Shown here: positions 42,953-52,521 of the stretch, piece after piece
Layout: the number at the start of each line of letters is the position of its first letter
Position numbering within the stretch: the stretch's first letter is position 1
From: Microbacterium helvum
GTDB taxonomy: Bacteria > Actinomycetota > Actinomycetes > Actinomycetales > Microbacteriaceae
Reading direction: 5' to 3'
Length of the DNA: 64,000 nucleotides
Assembly (NCBI RefSeq): GCF_014779795.1
Contig: NZ_JACXZS010000011.1
Span: forward strand, 124,001-188,000
Position numbers and translations under genes: made by a program
The notes under the pieces: model-generated
What the model was told of the DNA's origin: nothing
What the model saw: only the letters and a program-made list of their open reading frames with translations
Databases searched by the model: none

Positions 42953-43231
42953 CTACTTCTTCTTGTCGAGCCACACGTCGTAGAACAGCGGACGTGCGAC
43001 GGACTCGAACTCGATGCCCTCGACGTACGGCGCGGCGCCGTAGACCTGCGGCTCTTCGAACAGCGGGATCACGTACGCCTGCTCGGCGAGGTAGTCCTGC
43101 ACCGCCTGCGATGCCGCGACGCGTGCGTCGGGATCAGCCGTGGACGCGACGGCCAGCAGCAACTCGTCGAGCTTCGCGTCGTCCGACAGCAGCGTGTTGC
43201 GGTTCTTCGTGTAGTACTGGCGGGGCGTCAC
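42953..43231 (-). pseudogene. C-terminal 92 residues of a peptide-type ABC binding protein
   Basis: The frame reads QYYTKNRNTLLSDDAKLDEL, AVQDYLAEQAYVIPLFEEPQVYGA, FESVARPLFYDVWLDKKK, which is the end of a family-5 solute-binding protein (normally ~520-560 residues). The preceding ~450 residues and the lipoprotein signal are missing. Upstream is a GGTTCAC-rich stretch (43232-43280) and repeat copy B. The GTG at 43231 has no ribosome site. Confidence 0.8.
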
Positions 43232-43297
43232 GGCGGTTCACCCACCGCAAGGCGGGGTCACCGTGGTTCACGCGGCGTAATAGAGACGCGCCCCCCT

Positions 43298-43472
43298 AGT
43301 CGTTGAGCGACACTTCGACTCGCTTCGCTCGCTCAGTGCGGGTCTCCGCGAGACGAAACGCCGTAAGCCGCTCATCGGACTCAGCCACCCGCGCGACGCA
43401 TGCGAAGGGGCTGGTTCTCGAGAGCGTCTCGCGCGTTTCGTCTTCGCTCGTTCCTCGCTTCGCTCAACGACC
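43298..43472. repeat. Dispersed palindromic element, copy B
   Basis: 175 bases with ends AGTCGTTGAGCG / CGCTCAACGACC. It shares GGTTCTCGAGAGCGTCTC and CGTTTCGTC with copy C. Its right end supplies the stop codon of the LLM monooxygenase gene (TGA, complement at 43464-43466). It holds an extra CGCTTCGCTCGCTCA arm, so it may be a composite of two units. Confidence 0.75.
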
Positions 43473-44882
43473 AGGCGCCGCGACCGCCTCGACGTGCGCG
43501 AGCCGGGGCGCGCCGAGCGACAGGCGCTCGCGCAGCGTCGCGCCCTGCCGGCCGATCAGTCCGCGGCGGCGCAGCTCGGGCACGGCGATCGCCGTGAAGG
43601 CCTCGAACTGCGCGGGTTGGAAGGCCGACAGCACGTTGAACCCGTCGGCGGCACCCGCGTCGCGCCAGCTCTCGAAGTGGTCCGCGATCACCGCGGGGCC
43701 GCCGACGACGAAGTTCGCCGGCACGGCGTGGGCGGCGATCAGGTGCCGCCAGGTGATGGGATGCTCCCCGTCGAGGTCGCGGCCGCTTCGCACGCGCACG
43801 ACGTCGAGCGTGCGCGTGGCGGCCTCTGCGAACCCCGCCGCCGTCAGGGCCGGCACGACGTCGTCGATGGATGCGGCGCGCACCAGGTCGTCCGGCGCGA
43901 TCCCCGCGACATCGAGGAACGACGCCAGCGTCCGGTTCGCAGGGAATCCGGGCCGCCCCGCATGCCCCGACGCCCCGTCGTCCAGCGGCACGAGCAGCAG
44001 CAAGCGGTCGACGATCGCCCGGGCGGCAGCATCCGTCTCCGCCACCACCGGAAGCACCGGAACGATCACCTTGAGGTCCTCGGGGTCGCGACCGGACGCC
44101 GCCGCCAGAGCGCGCAGCTCGGTCCGCGTGGCCGCCGCCACCGCGGGGTCGCCGGCGGCGATCAGGGCGAGGTCGGCCTCGGTCGCGGCGAGCGCACGGG
44201 AGCGCGGCGACGTGCCGGCGTGGACGATCGGCGGGTGCGTCTGCGGCGGTCGTGCGACGTTCAGCGGACCTTCGACACGCACCTGCGTGCCGCGCAGTGC
44301 TGCCGTCCGCAGCCGGTCCGCGTCGATCAGCACCCCGGCGTCGGCGTCGGCGACCCAGGCGCCGTCGTCCCAGCTCTCCCAGAGCAGCCGCAGCGCGCGC
44401 ACGAACTCCTCGGCGCGGTCGTAGCGGGCCTCGTTGTCGGCGTGGGCGTCGCGACCGTGGTTCGCGGCAGCCCGTGGCTCGGCCCCCGTGACGAGGTTCA
44501 CGCCGGCGCGCCCGCCGGTGAGCAGGTCGAGGGATGCCGTCGCCCGGGCGGTCGCGTAGGGGTCGGCGTAGGTCGAGTTCACGGTCGCGATGAGGCCGAT
44601 GCGCTCGGTGATGCCCGCGAGGAACAGCACCGCGCTGACCGGATCGATCCGCGCGAGCAGATACGGGTCGCGGAACTCCAGGTCGGGTCCGGTGGCGAGC
44701 CAGTCCCCGAAGAACAGGTAGTCGAGGTCGGCGTCCTCGGCGAGCCCGGCGACGCGGCGGAGCACCGCGGCGTCCGTCCGCGGATCCGCGTGCGCACCGG
44801 GCTGCCGCCATCCGGACGGATACGCACCGAGGGTGCGCACCATCGCTCCGACGATGAGCGGCCCGGTGGCGGCGTCCGTCAT
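43464..44882 (-). CDS. LLM-class flavin-dependent monooxygenase (NtaA/SnaA/DszA type)
   Basis: 472 residues, the length of the NtaA/DszA branch of bacterial luciferase-like enzymes. It uses FMNH2 and O2. Motifs: LDYLFFGDWLAT, LDLLTGGRAGVNLVTG, NHGRDAHADNEARYDRAEEF, and the IVHAGTSPRSR strand. ATG 44882 overlaps the rhodanese stop (ATGA). Family members oxidise sulfides, sulfonates, sulfones or aminopolycarboxylates. Next to a rhodanese and a reductase remnant, a sulfur compound is the best guess. Its last codon and stop lie in repeat copy B. With its likely reductase broken, FMNH2 must come from elsewhere. Confidence 0.88.
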   Translation of the reverse strand: MTDAATGPLIVGAMVRTLGAYPSGWRQPGAHADPRTDAAVLRRVAGLAEDADLDYLFFGDWLATGPDLEFRDPYLLARIDPVSAVLFLAGITERIGLIATVNSTYADPYATARATASLDLLTGGRAGVNLVTGAEPRAAANHGRDAHADNEARYDRAEEFVRALRLLWESWDDGAWVADADAGVLIDADRLRTAALRGTQVRVEGPLNVARPPQTHPPIVHAGTSPRSRALAATEADLALIAAGDPAVAAATRTELRALAAASGRDPEDLKVIVPVLPVVAETDAAARAIVDRLLLLVPLDDGASGHAGRPGFPANRTLASFLDVAGIAPDDLVRAASIDDVVPALTAAGFAEAATRTLDVVRVRSGRDLDGEHPITWRHLIAAHAVPANFVVGGPAVIADHFESWRDAGAADGFNVLSAFQPAQFEAFTAIAVPELRRRGLIGRQGATLRERLSLGAPRLAHVEAVAAPGR

Positions 44883-45739
44883 ACCGGCACCACGTCCAGC
44901 GAAGGAGCCGAGCCGACGGCGGCGAGCCGGCCGCGCGAGCGCGACCACTGGCTCCACGAGCCCGGGTACACCACCACCTCGATGCCGGCGAGGGCTCCGG
45001 CGAGCGCCGTGTGGGTCGCGGCGATTCCCGAGCCGCAATACGCCGCCACCGAGACACCCTCGGACACCCCCGCGGTGGCGAACTCGGCGCGGATCTCTTC
45101 GGGCGTGCGGAACTTGCCCGCCGTCAGGTGCACGGTGGTCGGCAGGTTCACGGCGCCGGGGATGTGCCCGCCGATCGGGTCGTGGGGCTCCGAGTCGCCG
45201 CGGTACCGGTCGGGGCCGCGCACATCCAGCAGCAGACCGTGGTCAGGCCACTCCTCGACGCCGTCGATGTCGGCGACGCCCTCGGTGATCTCATCGAGGA
45301 CGACGTCGCCTGCCGGCCTCGGCAGGACATCACCCGTGTCCAGCGGCAGTCGCTCGGCGAGCCACCCGCGCAGACCGCCGTCGAGCACGCGCACATCGGC
45401 GATGCCCGACCTCGACAGCACCCACCACGCACGCGCGGCGGCGACCGAGTGCACGTCGTCGTACGCGACGACGGTGTCGCCCTGGTGGATCCCCCACCGT
45501 CGGGCCGCCGCCTGCAGCTGTTCGCGTGACGGGAGCGGATGCCGCCCGTCACGCGGGTCCCCCTGACGCGCGAGCTCGTGGTCGAGGTCGACGTAGACGG
45601 CTCCCGGCAGGTGCCCGTCGAGGTACGCGGGGCGCCCTTCGGGCTGGTCGAGACGCCAGCGCACGTCCAGGATCCGCGGCGGGGTGCCGTTGCGGATGAG
45701 GTCGGCGAGCTCGGTCGGCGAGATGAGTGGGGAAGGCAT
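44879..45739 (-). CDS. sseA: Thiosulfate/3-mercaptopyruvate sulfurtransferase (two rhodanese domains)
   Basis: 286 residues. Domain 1 (~1-140; PRILDVRWRLDQPEG, LPGAVYVDLDHELA) lacks the active Cys. Domain 2 (~150-280; LLLDVRGPDRYRGDSEP, GHIPGAVNLPT) has the catalytic Cys C235 in YCGSGIAA, whose loop suits SseA-type enzymes. It transfers sulfane sulfur to cyanide or thiols. The start ATG 45739 has only a weak ribosome site. First gene of the operon with the LLM monooxygenase. Confidence 0.9.
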   Translation of the reverse strand: MPSPLISPTELADLIRNGTPPRILDVRWRLDQPEGRPAYLDGHLPGAVYVDLDHELARQGDPRDGRHPLPSREQLQAAARRWGIHQGDTVVAYDDVHSVAAARAWWVLSRSGIADVRVLDGGLRGWLAERLPLDTGDVLPRPAGDVVLDEITEGVADIDGVEEWPDHGLLLDVRGPDRYRGDSEPHDPIGGHIPGAVNLPTTVHLTAGKFRTPEEIRAEFATAGVSEGVSVAAYCGSGIAATHTALAGALAGIEVVVYPGSWSQWSRSRGRLAAVGSAPSLDVVPV

Positions 45740-45915
45740 GCTGTCATGCTCGTCGGGCTCGCGCACGCGGGGAACGGCGCGACGACACAGACCGCGACGC
45801 AGCGTCACACACCGCGACACGGCGTCACGCGGCGTCACACGAGTCACCCTCGCCGAGTGACGCGGCGACGACCCGCGCGGCCCTACGCTCGTGTGCAGAA
45901 CGTCAGGAGGAGTGG

Positions 45916-46587
<672 letters not shown>

Positions 46588-46657
46588 CGAGTCGTGACGT
46601 CCCCGCACCCGCGACCACACCGCACCGCACCGCACTGCGGCGGGCGCACCCCCACCC

Positions 46658-46798
46658 GCTCGTTGAGCGAGCGCAGCGAGACGAAACGCCGCACGCCGCA
46701 GATCGGACCCGGCCACCTCGCGAAGCATGCGCGTGGCCGGGTTCTCGAGAGCGTCTCACCGCGTTTCGTCTTGCTCGTACCTCGCTCGCTCAACGACC
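46658..46798. repeat. Dispersed palindromic element, copy C
   Basis: 141 bases with ends GCTCGTTGAGCG / CGCTCAACGACC and inner arms GAGACGAAACGCC and GCGTTTCGTC. It shares GGTTCTCGAGAGCGTCTC with copy B. It lies between the convergent lipoprotein and recQ genes; the rest of that 256-base gap holds nothing recognisable. Confidence 0.8.
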
Positions 46799-46843
46799 GG
46801 GAGGGCTGCGACCCCTCGCTCAGCCGCAGCGCGGGACGTCCGG

Positions 46844-48964
46844 TCAGCCACGCAGCGCCAGCGCGAACGGCAGGACCGCGGGCGCGCCGGCGCGGCGCAG
46901 CTCGCGCGCGGCGACGGTGAGCGTCCAGCCGCTGTCGACCCGGTCCTCGACGAGCAGCACCGGTCCCGACGGCACGTCGAGCCCGGCGGCCGTCAGCCGA
47001 CCCCAGAGCCCGGCGACGCGGAAGGCGCTGTTGCCGCCGGGCTGCCCGGTCGGTCCGCCGTCGACGAGGCCGAGTGCGCCCAGGAACGGCAGACGGCCGA
47101 TGTCGGCGATGCCACGGGCGAGCGAGTCGACGAGGAGCGGTTTCGTGCGCGAGGGCATCGCGACGACCGCGACCGGCCGTTCGGCCCACCCCCAGTCGGC
47201 GAGCACCCGCACACACGCGCCCAGCACGTTCTGCGGCACCGGCTGGTCGGCGGCACCGGCGGCGAACAGCTCGCGCATCGCGCCGCCCCAACCCAGATCG
47301 GTGAGACGTGCGAGCGCGCGGCCCTCGCTCGCCTGTTCGTCGGCGGGGATGCGTCCCTTGACCGTGACGCCGAGTCGATCGGCACCGGTCGGCCATTGCC
47401 GTCGCGGTTCGATCGGCACGCCCACACGGTCCAGCGCGGCGCTGGCGGCATCCGCCGCGGCGGTCGCGATGTCGGCGGGGAACCAGGCTCCGGCGCAGTT
47501 GTCACACCGCCCGCAGGGGGCGGCCGTGTCGTCGTCCAGCGAGCGCTGCAGGAACTCCATGCGGCAGCCGGAGGTCTCTTCGTACTCGATCATGTGCTGC
47601 TGCTCGGCCACGCGCTCGGCCGCGATGCGCCGGTAGCGATCCTCGTCGTACGTCCACGGCCGCCCCGTCGCGATCCAGCCGCCGCGTACACGCTCCACCG
47701 CACCGTCGACGTCGAGCACCTTCAGCAGCAGCTCGAGCGGCGTGCGCCGGATGTCGACGACGGCCTCCAGCGCCGGCGTGGACAGCGGCCCGCCGGCCTG
47801 CGCGAGCGCCGAGAGCACCCGCTCGGCGCGCTCGCGATCGGGCATCGAGGCCGTCGCGAAGTAGTGCCAGACATCGCGGTCCTCGGCGCCGGGCAGCAGC
47901 AGCACATCCGCCGAGTCCGTCGCGCGGCCCGCGCGGCCGACCTGCTGGTAGTACGAGACGGGCGACGAGGGGGCCCCGAGGTGCACCACGAAACCGAGAT
48001 CGGGCTTGTCGAACCCCATGCCGAGCGCGCTCGTGGCGACGAGCGCCTTGACGCGGTTGTCTTTCAGCAGCGCCTCGGACTCCTCCCGCTCGTCGGTGTC
48101 GGTCTGCCCGGTGTACGCACGGACGTCGTACCCGCGCTCGCGCAGCAGCCGCGCAGTGTCGTTGGCGGCCGCGACCGTCAGCGTGTAGATGATGCCCGAA
48201 CCGGGCAGCTCGGCCAGATGGCTGAGCAGCCAGGCGAGGCGGGCGGGCGAGTTCGGCAGCCGCAGCACGCCGAGCCGCAGCGACGCCCGTGCCAGCGGTC
48301 CACGGATGGTGAGCACACCCGGCGACGCTGCGCCGTCGACGGCACCCGCGTCGAGCTGCTCGGCGACGTCGGCCACCACCCTGCTGTTCGCGGTCGCGGT
48401 GGTGGCGAGGACCGGCACGCCGGCCGGCATGCGCGTGATGAGGTCGCGCAGGCGACGGTAGTCGGGGCGGAAGTCGTGCCCCCAGTCACTGATGCAGTGC
48501 GCCTCGTCGACGACCAGCAGGCCGATGCGGGCGATGAGCTGGGGCAGCTGCTCGTCGCGGAACGACGGATTGTTGAGCCGCTCCGGCGAGACCAGCAGCA
48601 CGTCGACCTCGTCGGCGTCGAGCTGCGCGAGCACGTCGTTCCACTCGTGCGCGTTCGTCGAGTCGATCTTCACCGCTCGCACGCCCGCCCGCGCGGCTGC
48701 CGCGATCTGGTCGCGCATGAGCGCCAGCAGCGGTGACACGAGCACGGTCGGCCCGGAACCGCGGCGGCGCAACAGCAGCGTCGAGACGAAGTACACCGCC
48801 GATTTGCCCCACCCGGTGCGCTGCACGACGAGGGCGCGGCGCCGCTCGTCGACGAGCGCCTGGATCGCCTCGAACTGTCCGTCATGGAAGTCGGCGTCAT
48901 CGCGCCCGACGAGGGCCCGCAGCACCTCGAGGGCCTCAGTGCGGGTGTCGATCGTCGCTGTCAC
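46844..48964 (-). CDS. recQ: RecQ-family DNA helicase with phosphoribosyltransferase-like C-terminus
   Basis: 706 residues from GTG 48964 (AGGGTGG before it). Helicase core: Walker A TGWGKSAVY, DEAH box VVDEAHCISDWGHDFRPDYRRL, LATTATAN, motif VI QQVGRAGR. The RecQ zinc Cys set follows (CRMEFLQ ... PCGRCDNC), then a winged-helix-like part. The last ~140 residues end in a type-I phosphoribosyltransferase-like block (VLLVEDRVDSGWTLTVAARELRRAGA, quoted in parts), where PRPP-binding loops have acidic pair + TGxT. This tail occurs in some actinobacterial RecQ proteins. Role: unwinding DNA in repair and recombination; the job of the tail is not known. Confidence 0.92.
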   Translation of the reverse strand: MTATIDTRTEALEVLRALVGRDDADFHDGQFEAIQALVDERRRALVVQRTGWGKSAVYFVSTLLLRRRGSGPTVLVSPLLALMRDQIAAAARAGVRAVKIDSTNAHEWNDVLAQLDADEVDVLLVSPERLNNPSFRDEQLPQLIARIGLLVVDEAHCISDWGHDFRPDYRRLRDLITRMPAGVPVLATTATANSRVVADVAEQLDAGAVDGAASPGVLTIRGPLARASLRLGVLRLPNSPARLAWLLSHLAELPGSGIIYTLTVAAANDTARLLRERGYDVRAYTGQTDTDEREESEALLKDNRVKALVATSALGMGFDKPDLGFVVHLGAPSSPVSYYQQVGRAGRATDSADVLLLPGAEDRDVWHYFATASMPDRERAERVLSALAQAGGPLSTPALEAVVDIRRTPLELLLKVLDVDGAVERVRGGWIATGRPWTYDEDRYRRIAAERVAEQQHMIEYEETSGCRMEFLQRSLDDDTAAPCGRCDNCAGAWFPADIATAAADAASAALDRVGVPIEPRRQWPTGADRLGVTVKGRIPADEQASEGRALARLTDLGWGGAMRELFAAGAADQPVPQNVLGACVRVLADWGWAERPVAVVAMPSRTKPLLVDSLARGIADIGRLPFLGALGLVDGGPTGQPGGNSAFRVAGLWGRLTAAGLDVPSGPVLLVEDRVDSGWTLTVAARELRRAGAPAVLPFALALRG

Positions 48965-49115
48965 GCGTTCCACCCTGCCCCATGTCGCCGACACCCGCGT
49001 CGCAGCCATCGGTGGATGAGCGGATGCCGGCGGTGCAGCATCCCTTCCTTCAACAGGTCGGGCGGCCGGACCGTCAGGCACCCGTGCTACCGTGGCCGCG
49101 ACGGAGGGAGGCACC

Positions 49116-49463
49116 GTGTCCGAGGCCATCGGGATCACTCTGCGCGCCCTCATCGAGCTCGTCGCCGGCCCGCTGCATTCCGCTGCGGAGCTGATCGCCG
49201 CCGCCGCGCGCCCGCTGCTCGAGCTCTCCCCCGTGGCCCTGGCTGTGCCGACCGGCGCGCTGTTCGTCGCCGCGACGCTGTTCGCCGCTCTCGCGGTGCT
49301 CGCGGTCGCCATCGCGCTGTTCCGCGCCCCGCTGCCCGCCCTCCGCGGCGGAGCGCACCCGCGCCGAGCAATCGCCGACGCGACGCGGCTCACCGCTTCA
49401 CACCCCGACGCGCCCGGCCACTCTCGTCCGCGCGCACCCGGCCTCGCGGCCCTGGCCGCGTAA
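49116..49463 (+). CDS. DUF6412-type small membrane protein
   Basis: 115 residues from GTG 49116 (GGAGGGAGG before it). Two hydrophobic stretches (LRALIELVAGPLHSAAELIA; ALAVPTGALFVAATLFAALAV) and a disordered basic C-terminus ending RAPGLAALAA. It is followed by a YidC/Oxa1 paralogue, the usual actinobacterial neighbour of this family. Function unknown; probably linked to membrane-protein insertion. Confidence 0.7.
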   Translation: MSEAIGITLRALIELVAGPLHSAAELIAAAARPLLELSPVALAVPTGALFVAATLFAALAVLAVAIALFRAPLPALRGGAHPRRAIADATRLTASHPDAPGHSRPRAPGLAALAA

Positions 49464-49550
49464 CCCACCGCGCACGTCCCGCCGAGCGGGCATCCGCCGG
49501 TGCCTCGTGGCCGCACGCCACGAAACGACACCGGACGAACGGACACACCC

Positions 49551-50303
49551 TTGGACCTCTACGCCTTCCCACCCATCGCCGCGATCCTCGACGCGGCCTA
49601 TGCCCTGCTCATGCAGCTGATCGCGCTGCTCGAGCCGGTCGCCGGATCCGCCGCGGCTGCAGCATCCGTCATCCTCCTCACCCTGCTGGTGCGCGCCGCG
49701 CTCATCCCCGTCGGGATCTCGCAGGCTAAGGCGGAGCAGACGCGAAGCCGGCTTGCGCCGAAGCTGCGTGAGCTGCAGAAGCGCCACAAGCGCGATCCCG
49801 AGCGTCTGCAGCGCGAGACCATGAAGCTGTACGCCGACGAGAAGACGTCGCCGTTCGCGGGCTGCCTGCCGATGCTCGCGCAGGCGCCCGTCGTCGCGAT
49901 CGTCTACGCCCTCTTCCTGCACTCGGCGATCGCCGGCCACGCGAACACGCTGCTGACGCAGCAGCTGCTGGGCGTGCCGCTCGGGCTCAGCGCCGTCGGC
50001 GCGGTGACCTCCGGCGCGGCGACCGTCGCCACGGCAGGCGTGTTCGCCGCCGTGATCGCGGTGATCGTGGTGGTCGCCGAGCTCACGCGGCGCGCGTTCC
50101 GCCCGCCGATCGACGAGTCGGCCGACGCCTCCCCGCTCGCCGGGGCCGGCATGGCACGCCTCGCGGGCGCCCTGCAGTTCACGACCGCCGTCTTCGCGCT
50201 GTTCGTGCCCCTCGCCGCCGCGCTCTACCTCGCCACCACCGTGGCGTGGACGCTGGTGCAGCGGCTCGTGCTGCGGCGGCGCTTCCCGCTCGCCACGGCG
50301 TGA
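49551..50303 (+). CDS. YidC/Oxa1-family membrane protein insertase paralogue
   Basis: 250 residues from TTG 49551; the longer GTG start at 49500 lacks a clear ribosome site and adds a non-family tail. Core: LLTLLVRAALIPVGISQAKAE, a basic coiled cytosolic loop (LRELQKRHKRDPERLQRETMKLY), then FAGCLPMLAQAPVVAIVYALF and three more helices. Its lack of a large periplasmic domain is normal for Gram-positives. Not next to rnpA/jag, so it is probably the second, non-housekeeping YidC. Confidence 0.85.
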   Translation: MDLYAFPPIAAILDAAYALLMQLIALLEPVAGSAAAAASVILLTLLVRAALIPVGISQAKAEQTRSRLAPKLRELQKRHKRDPERLQRETMKLYADEKTSPFAGCLPMLAQAPVVAIVYALFLHSAIAGHANTLLTQQLLGVPLGLSAVGAVTSGAATVATAGVFAAVIAVIVVVAELTRRAFRPPIDESADASPLAGAGMARLAGALQFTTAVFALFVPLAAALYLATTVAWTLVQRLVLRRRFPLATA

Positions 50304-50320
50304 GGTGCGGCCGGCGCGGA

Positions 50321-50785
50321 TCAGCCCCGGCCGACCGCCGCTGCCTCTGCCGCCGGCATCCCCTCGCTCGCAGCCTGCGGACGACGCAGCGCGCGCCCGA
50401 GCGCCAGGAACAGCAGCACCATGCCCGCGGTCACGAGGATGTGCCCCATGCCCGCGATCCCGGCGATCATGCCGCCCGCGGGCTGGCCGAGCACCGTCAG
50501 CGACCCGTGCCAGATGAGCATCGCGGAGGTCAGCACCACGCCGGCGTTGTAGATCCAGAAGAACCAGCCGAACAGCTTCGACTGCGACAGCGTGAACACC
50601 TTCTCGAGCACGAGCACGATGAGCAGGATGATGAACCCGAGCGTCAGCAGATGCGTGTGGGCGAGCCCGAGCTGCGTGAACTGCCCCTCGGGGAAGTCGT
50701 TGAGCTTCGTGAACTCGCGGTAGAAGAGGCCGGACGCGACCCCCAGGATCATGTAGCCGAAAGCGGCGTAATACAGCGTGCGCAT
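50321..50785 (-). CDS. DUF2871 membrane protein
   Basis: 154 residues, four membrane helices (LYYAAFGYMILGVASGLFY; TLGFIILLIVLVLEKVF; FWIYNAGVVLTSAMLIW; GHILVTAGMVLLFLALG). The LAHTHLLTLGF motif with paired His resembles heme-copper-oxidase-subunit-like folds, a feature of DUF2871. GAGAGG precedes ATG 50785. Function unknown. Confidence 0.8.
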   Translation of the reverse strand: MRTLYYAAFGYMILGVASGLFYREFTKLNDFPEGQFTQLGLAHTHLLTLGFIILLIVLVLEKVFTLSQSKLFGWFFWIYNAGVVLTSAMLIWHGSLTVLGQPAGGMIAGIAGMGHILVTAGMVLLFLALGRALRRPQAASEGMPAAEAAAVGRG

Positions 50786-50862
50786 GGCGTTCCTCTCGAT
50801 CTTCGCTTCCAGCCTCGCCCGGCAGCGGGCGGGCGGGATCCACCGAAAGGTTGATCTCGAGG

Positions 50863-52521
50863 TCAGCCGTCGGCGGGCACACGGCGGGACGCACGGCGCA
50901 GCAGCAGCGCGCCCGCAAGCCCCAGCAGCAGGAACAGCGTCGCCACCAGCAGCGCCCACCGCGTCGCGTCCGCGAACCCGGCGGCGAGCGCGTCGACGGC
51001 GGCGGATGTCTGATCGCCGAGGGGGCCGGCGTCGCCCTGCGCGCGCAGCTGCGTGATGGTCGTCCCGGCCGACTGCCGCGTGGCCTCGGCGACGCTGTCG
51101 GCGGCGGAGCCCGTGAACCCCGCCGCTCCCAGCGCGGCGGGCAGCGTCAGCGCCAGGGCGATCGACAGCGCCGCGCCGGCGAACGCGGTGCCCAGCGCCG
51201 AACCGACCTGGCGCACGGTGCTCTGCGTGGCCGACCCCTGCCCCGACTGCGCGACCGGCACGTCGCGCAGCACGGTGCCGGTGAGCTGGGCGGATGCCAG
51301 TCCCAGACCCAGTCCGTACACGACGAGCGGCAGCGCCACCAGCCAGCCGGGCGTGGTCGCGGTCACCACCAGCGCGACCACGACGACGCCGACGACCTCG
51401 AGGCCGAGCCCGACCAGGACGGTCCCCGGCGCCCCGAACCGCGCGGCGACGTGGCGGGCGGCCGCTCCCGAGGCGAACGCGCCCAGCGCCATCGCGGCCA
51501 GCACCAGTCCCGCGCCCATCGCGTTCATGCCGAGCGCGTTCACGAGATACAGCGGCAGCACGAAGATGATGGCGAACTCGCCGACCGCGACCGCACCCGC
51601 GGTGACGTTGCCCCACGTGAACGTCGGGAGACGGAACAGCCGCAGGTCCAGCAGAGCCGAACGCCCGTTGTGGGCGCGGTGGCGCTCCCACAGCACGAAG
51701 AGCACCAGGGCCGTGACCGCGATCGCGAGGGTGAACGGGATGATCGAGACCGCGGCATCCGCCGGCCACACCCAGCCGAAGATCTGGAACTCGGCCTTCG
51801 GGGTCCACCAGCCGAGGTCGGGGCCCTCGATGATCGAGAACACGAGGACGCCGAATCCGATCGCCGACAGCAGCGCGCCGTCGACGTCTGCCCCCGGGCC
51901 GGGCGTCCCGCCACGGGTCTCGGGCACGACGATCAGCGCCGCCACGAACACGAGCGCCCCCACCGGCACGTTCACGAGGAAGATCCACTGCCACGACGCG
52001 TACTCGGTGAGCGCGCCGCCGGCGAGCGGCCCCACCGCCGCGGCGCCCGAGATCACCGCGCCCCACACGCCGAACGCCGCCGCCCGGTAGCGACCGCGGA
52101 AGACCGCGTTCACGGTCGACAGCGTGGAGGGCATGATGAGCGCGGCGCCCACCGCCTGCACCGCGCGGGCGCCGATGAGGGGACCGGATGCCTCGGCCAT
52201 CGCCGCGAGGATGCTCCCGCCGACGAACACGCCGAGCCCGACGAGGAACAGCAGCCTGCGCCCCCACCGGTCGGCGAGGCGCCCGGTCGACAGCAGCAGC
52301 GCCGCCAGCACGGCGGCGTAGAGGCTGCTCACCCACTGTGCGTCGGTGAGGTCCATCCCGAGGTCGGCGATGATGTCGGGCAGCGCGACGCCGACGATGG
52401 TGCCGTCGAGCACGATCATGCCGAGGCCGATCGACAGCACCGCGAGTGCCAGCCAGTCACGACGGCTCGGCGCCGCGACGACGTCGGCACCGGACTGCGG
52501 GGCGGGATCGGCGGCGCTCAT
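50863..52521 (-). CDS. MFS drug:proton antiporter, DHA2 (EmrB/QacA) type
   Basis: 552 residues, about 14 helices. DHA2 motifs: MIVLDGTIVGVALPDI in helix 1, GRLADRWGRR loop, PLAGGALTEYASWQWIFLVNVP (motif C region, quoted in parts). ATG 52521 overlaps the response-regulator stop (ATGA), so this exporter is the last gene of the 56483-50863 operon with a MMPL protein and a two-component system that likely controls it. Confidence 0.92.
   Translation of the reverse strand: MSAADPAPQSGADVVAAPSRRDWLALAVLSIGLGMIVLDGTIVGVALPDIIADLGMDLTDAQWVSSLYAAVLAALLLSTGRLADRWGRRLLFLVGLGVFVGGSILAAMAEASGPLIGARAVQAVGAALIMPSTLSTVNAVFRGRYRAAAFGVWGAVISGAAAVGPLAGGALTEYASWQWIFLVNVPVGALVFVAALIVVPETRGGTPGPGADVDGALLSAIGFGVLVFSIIEGPDLGWWTPKAEFQIFGWVWPADAAVSIIPFTLAIAVTALVLFVLWERHRAHNGRSALLDLRLFRLPTFTWGNVTAGAVAVGEFAIIFVLPLYLVNALGMNAMGAGLVLAAMALGAFASGAAARHVAARFGAPGTVLVGLGLEVVGVVVVALVVTATTPGWLVALPLVVYGLGLGLASAQLTGTVLRDVPVAQSGQGSATQSTVRQVGSALGTAFAGAALSIALALTLPAALGAAGFTGSAADSVAEATRQSAGTTITQLRAQGDAGPLGDQTSAAVDALAAGFADATRWALLVATLFLLLGLAGALLLRRASRRVPADG

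Noticed and set aside
43232..43280. GGTTCAC direct repeats as a possible CRISPR or attachment site
   Set aside because: Only two imperfect units, no spacer array, no integrase or cas gene nearby.
45785..45870. GCGTCAC/CGACAC short repeats upstream of the PT-rich lipoprotein
   Set aside because: Units are irregular and short; I could not define a consistent period or palindromic structure.
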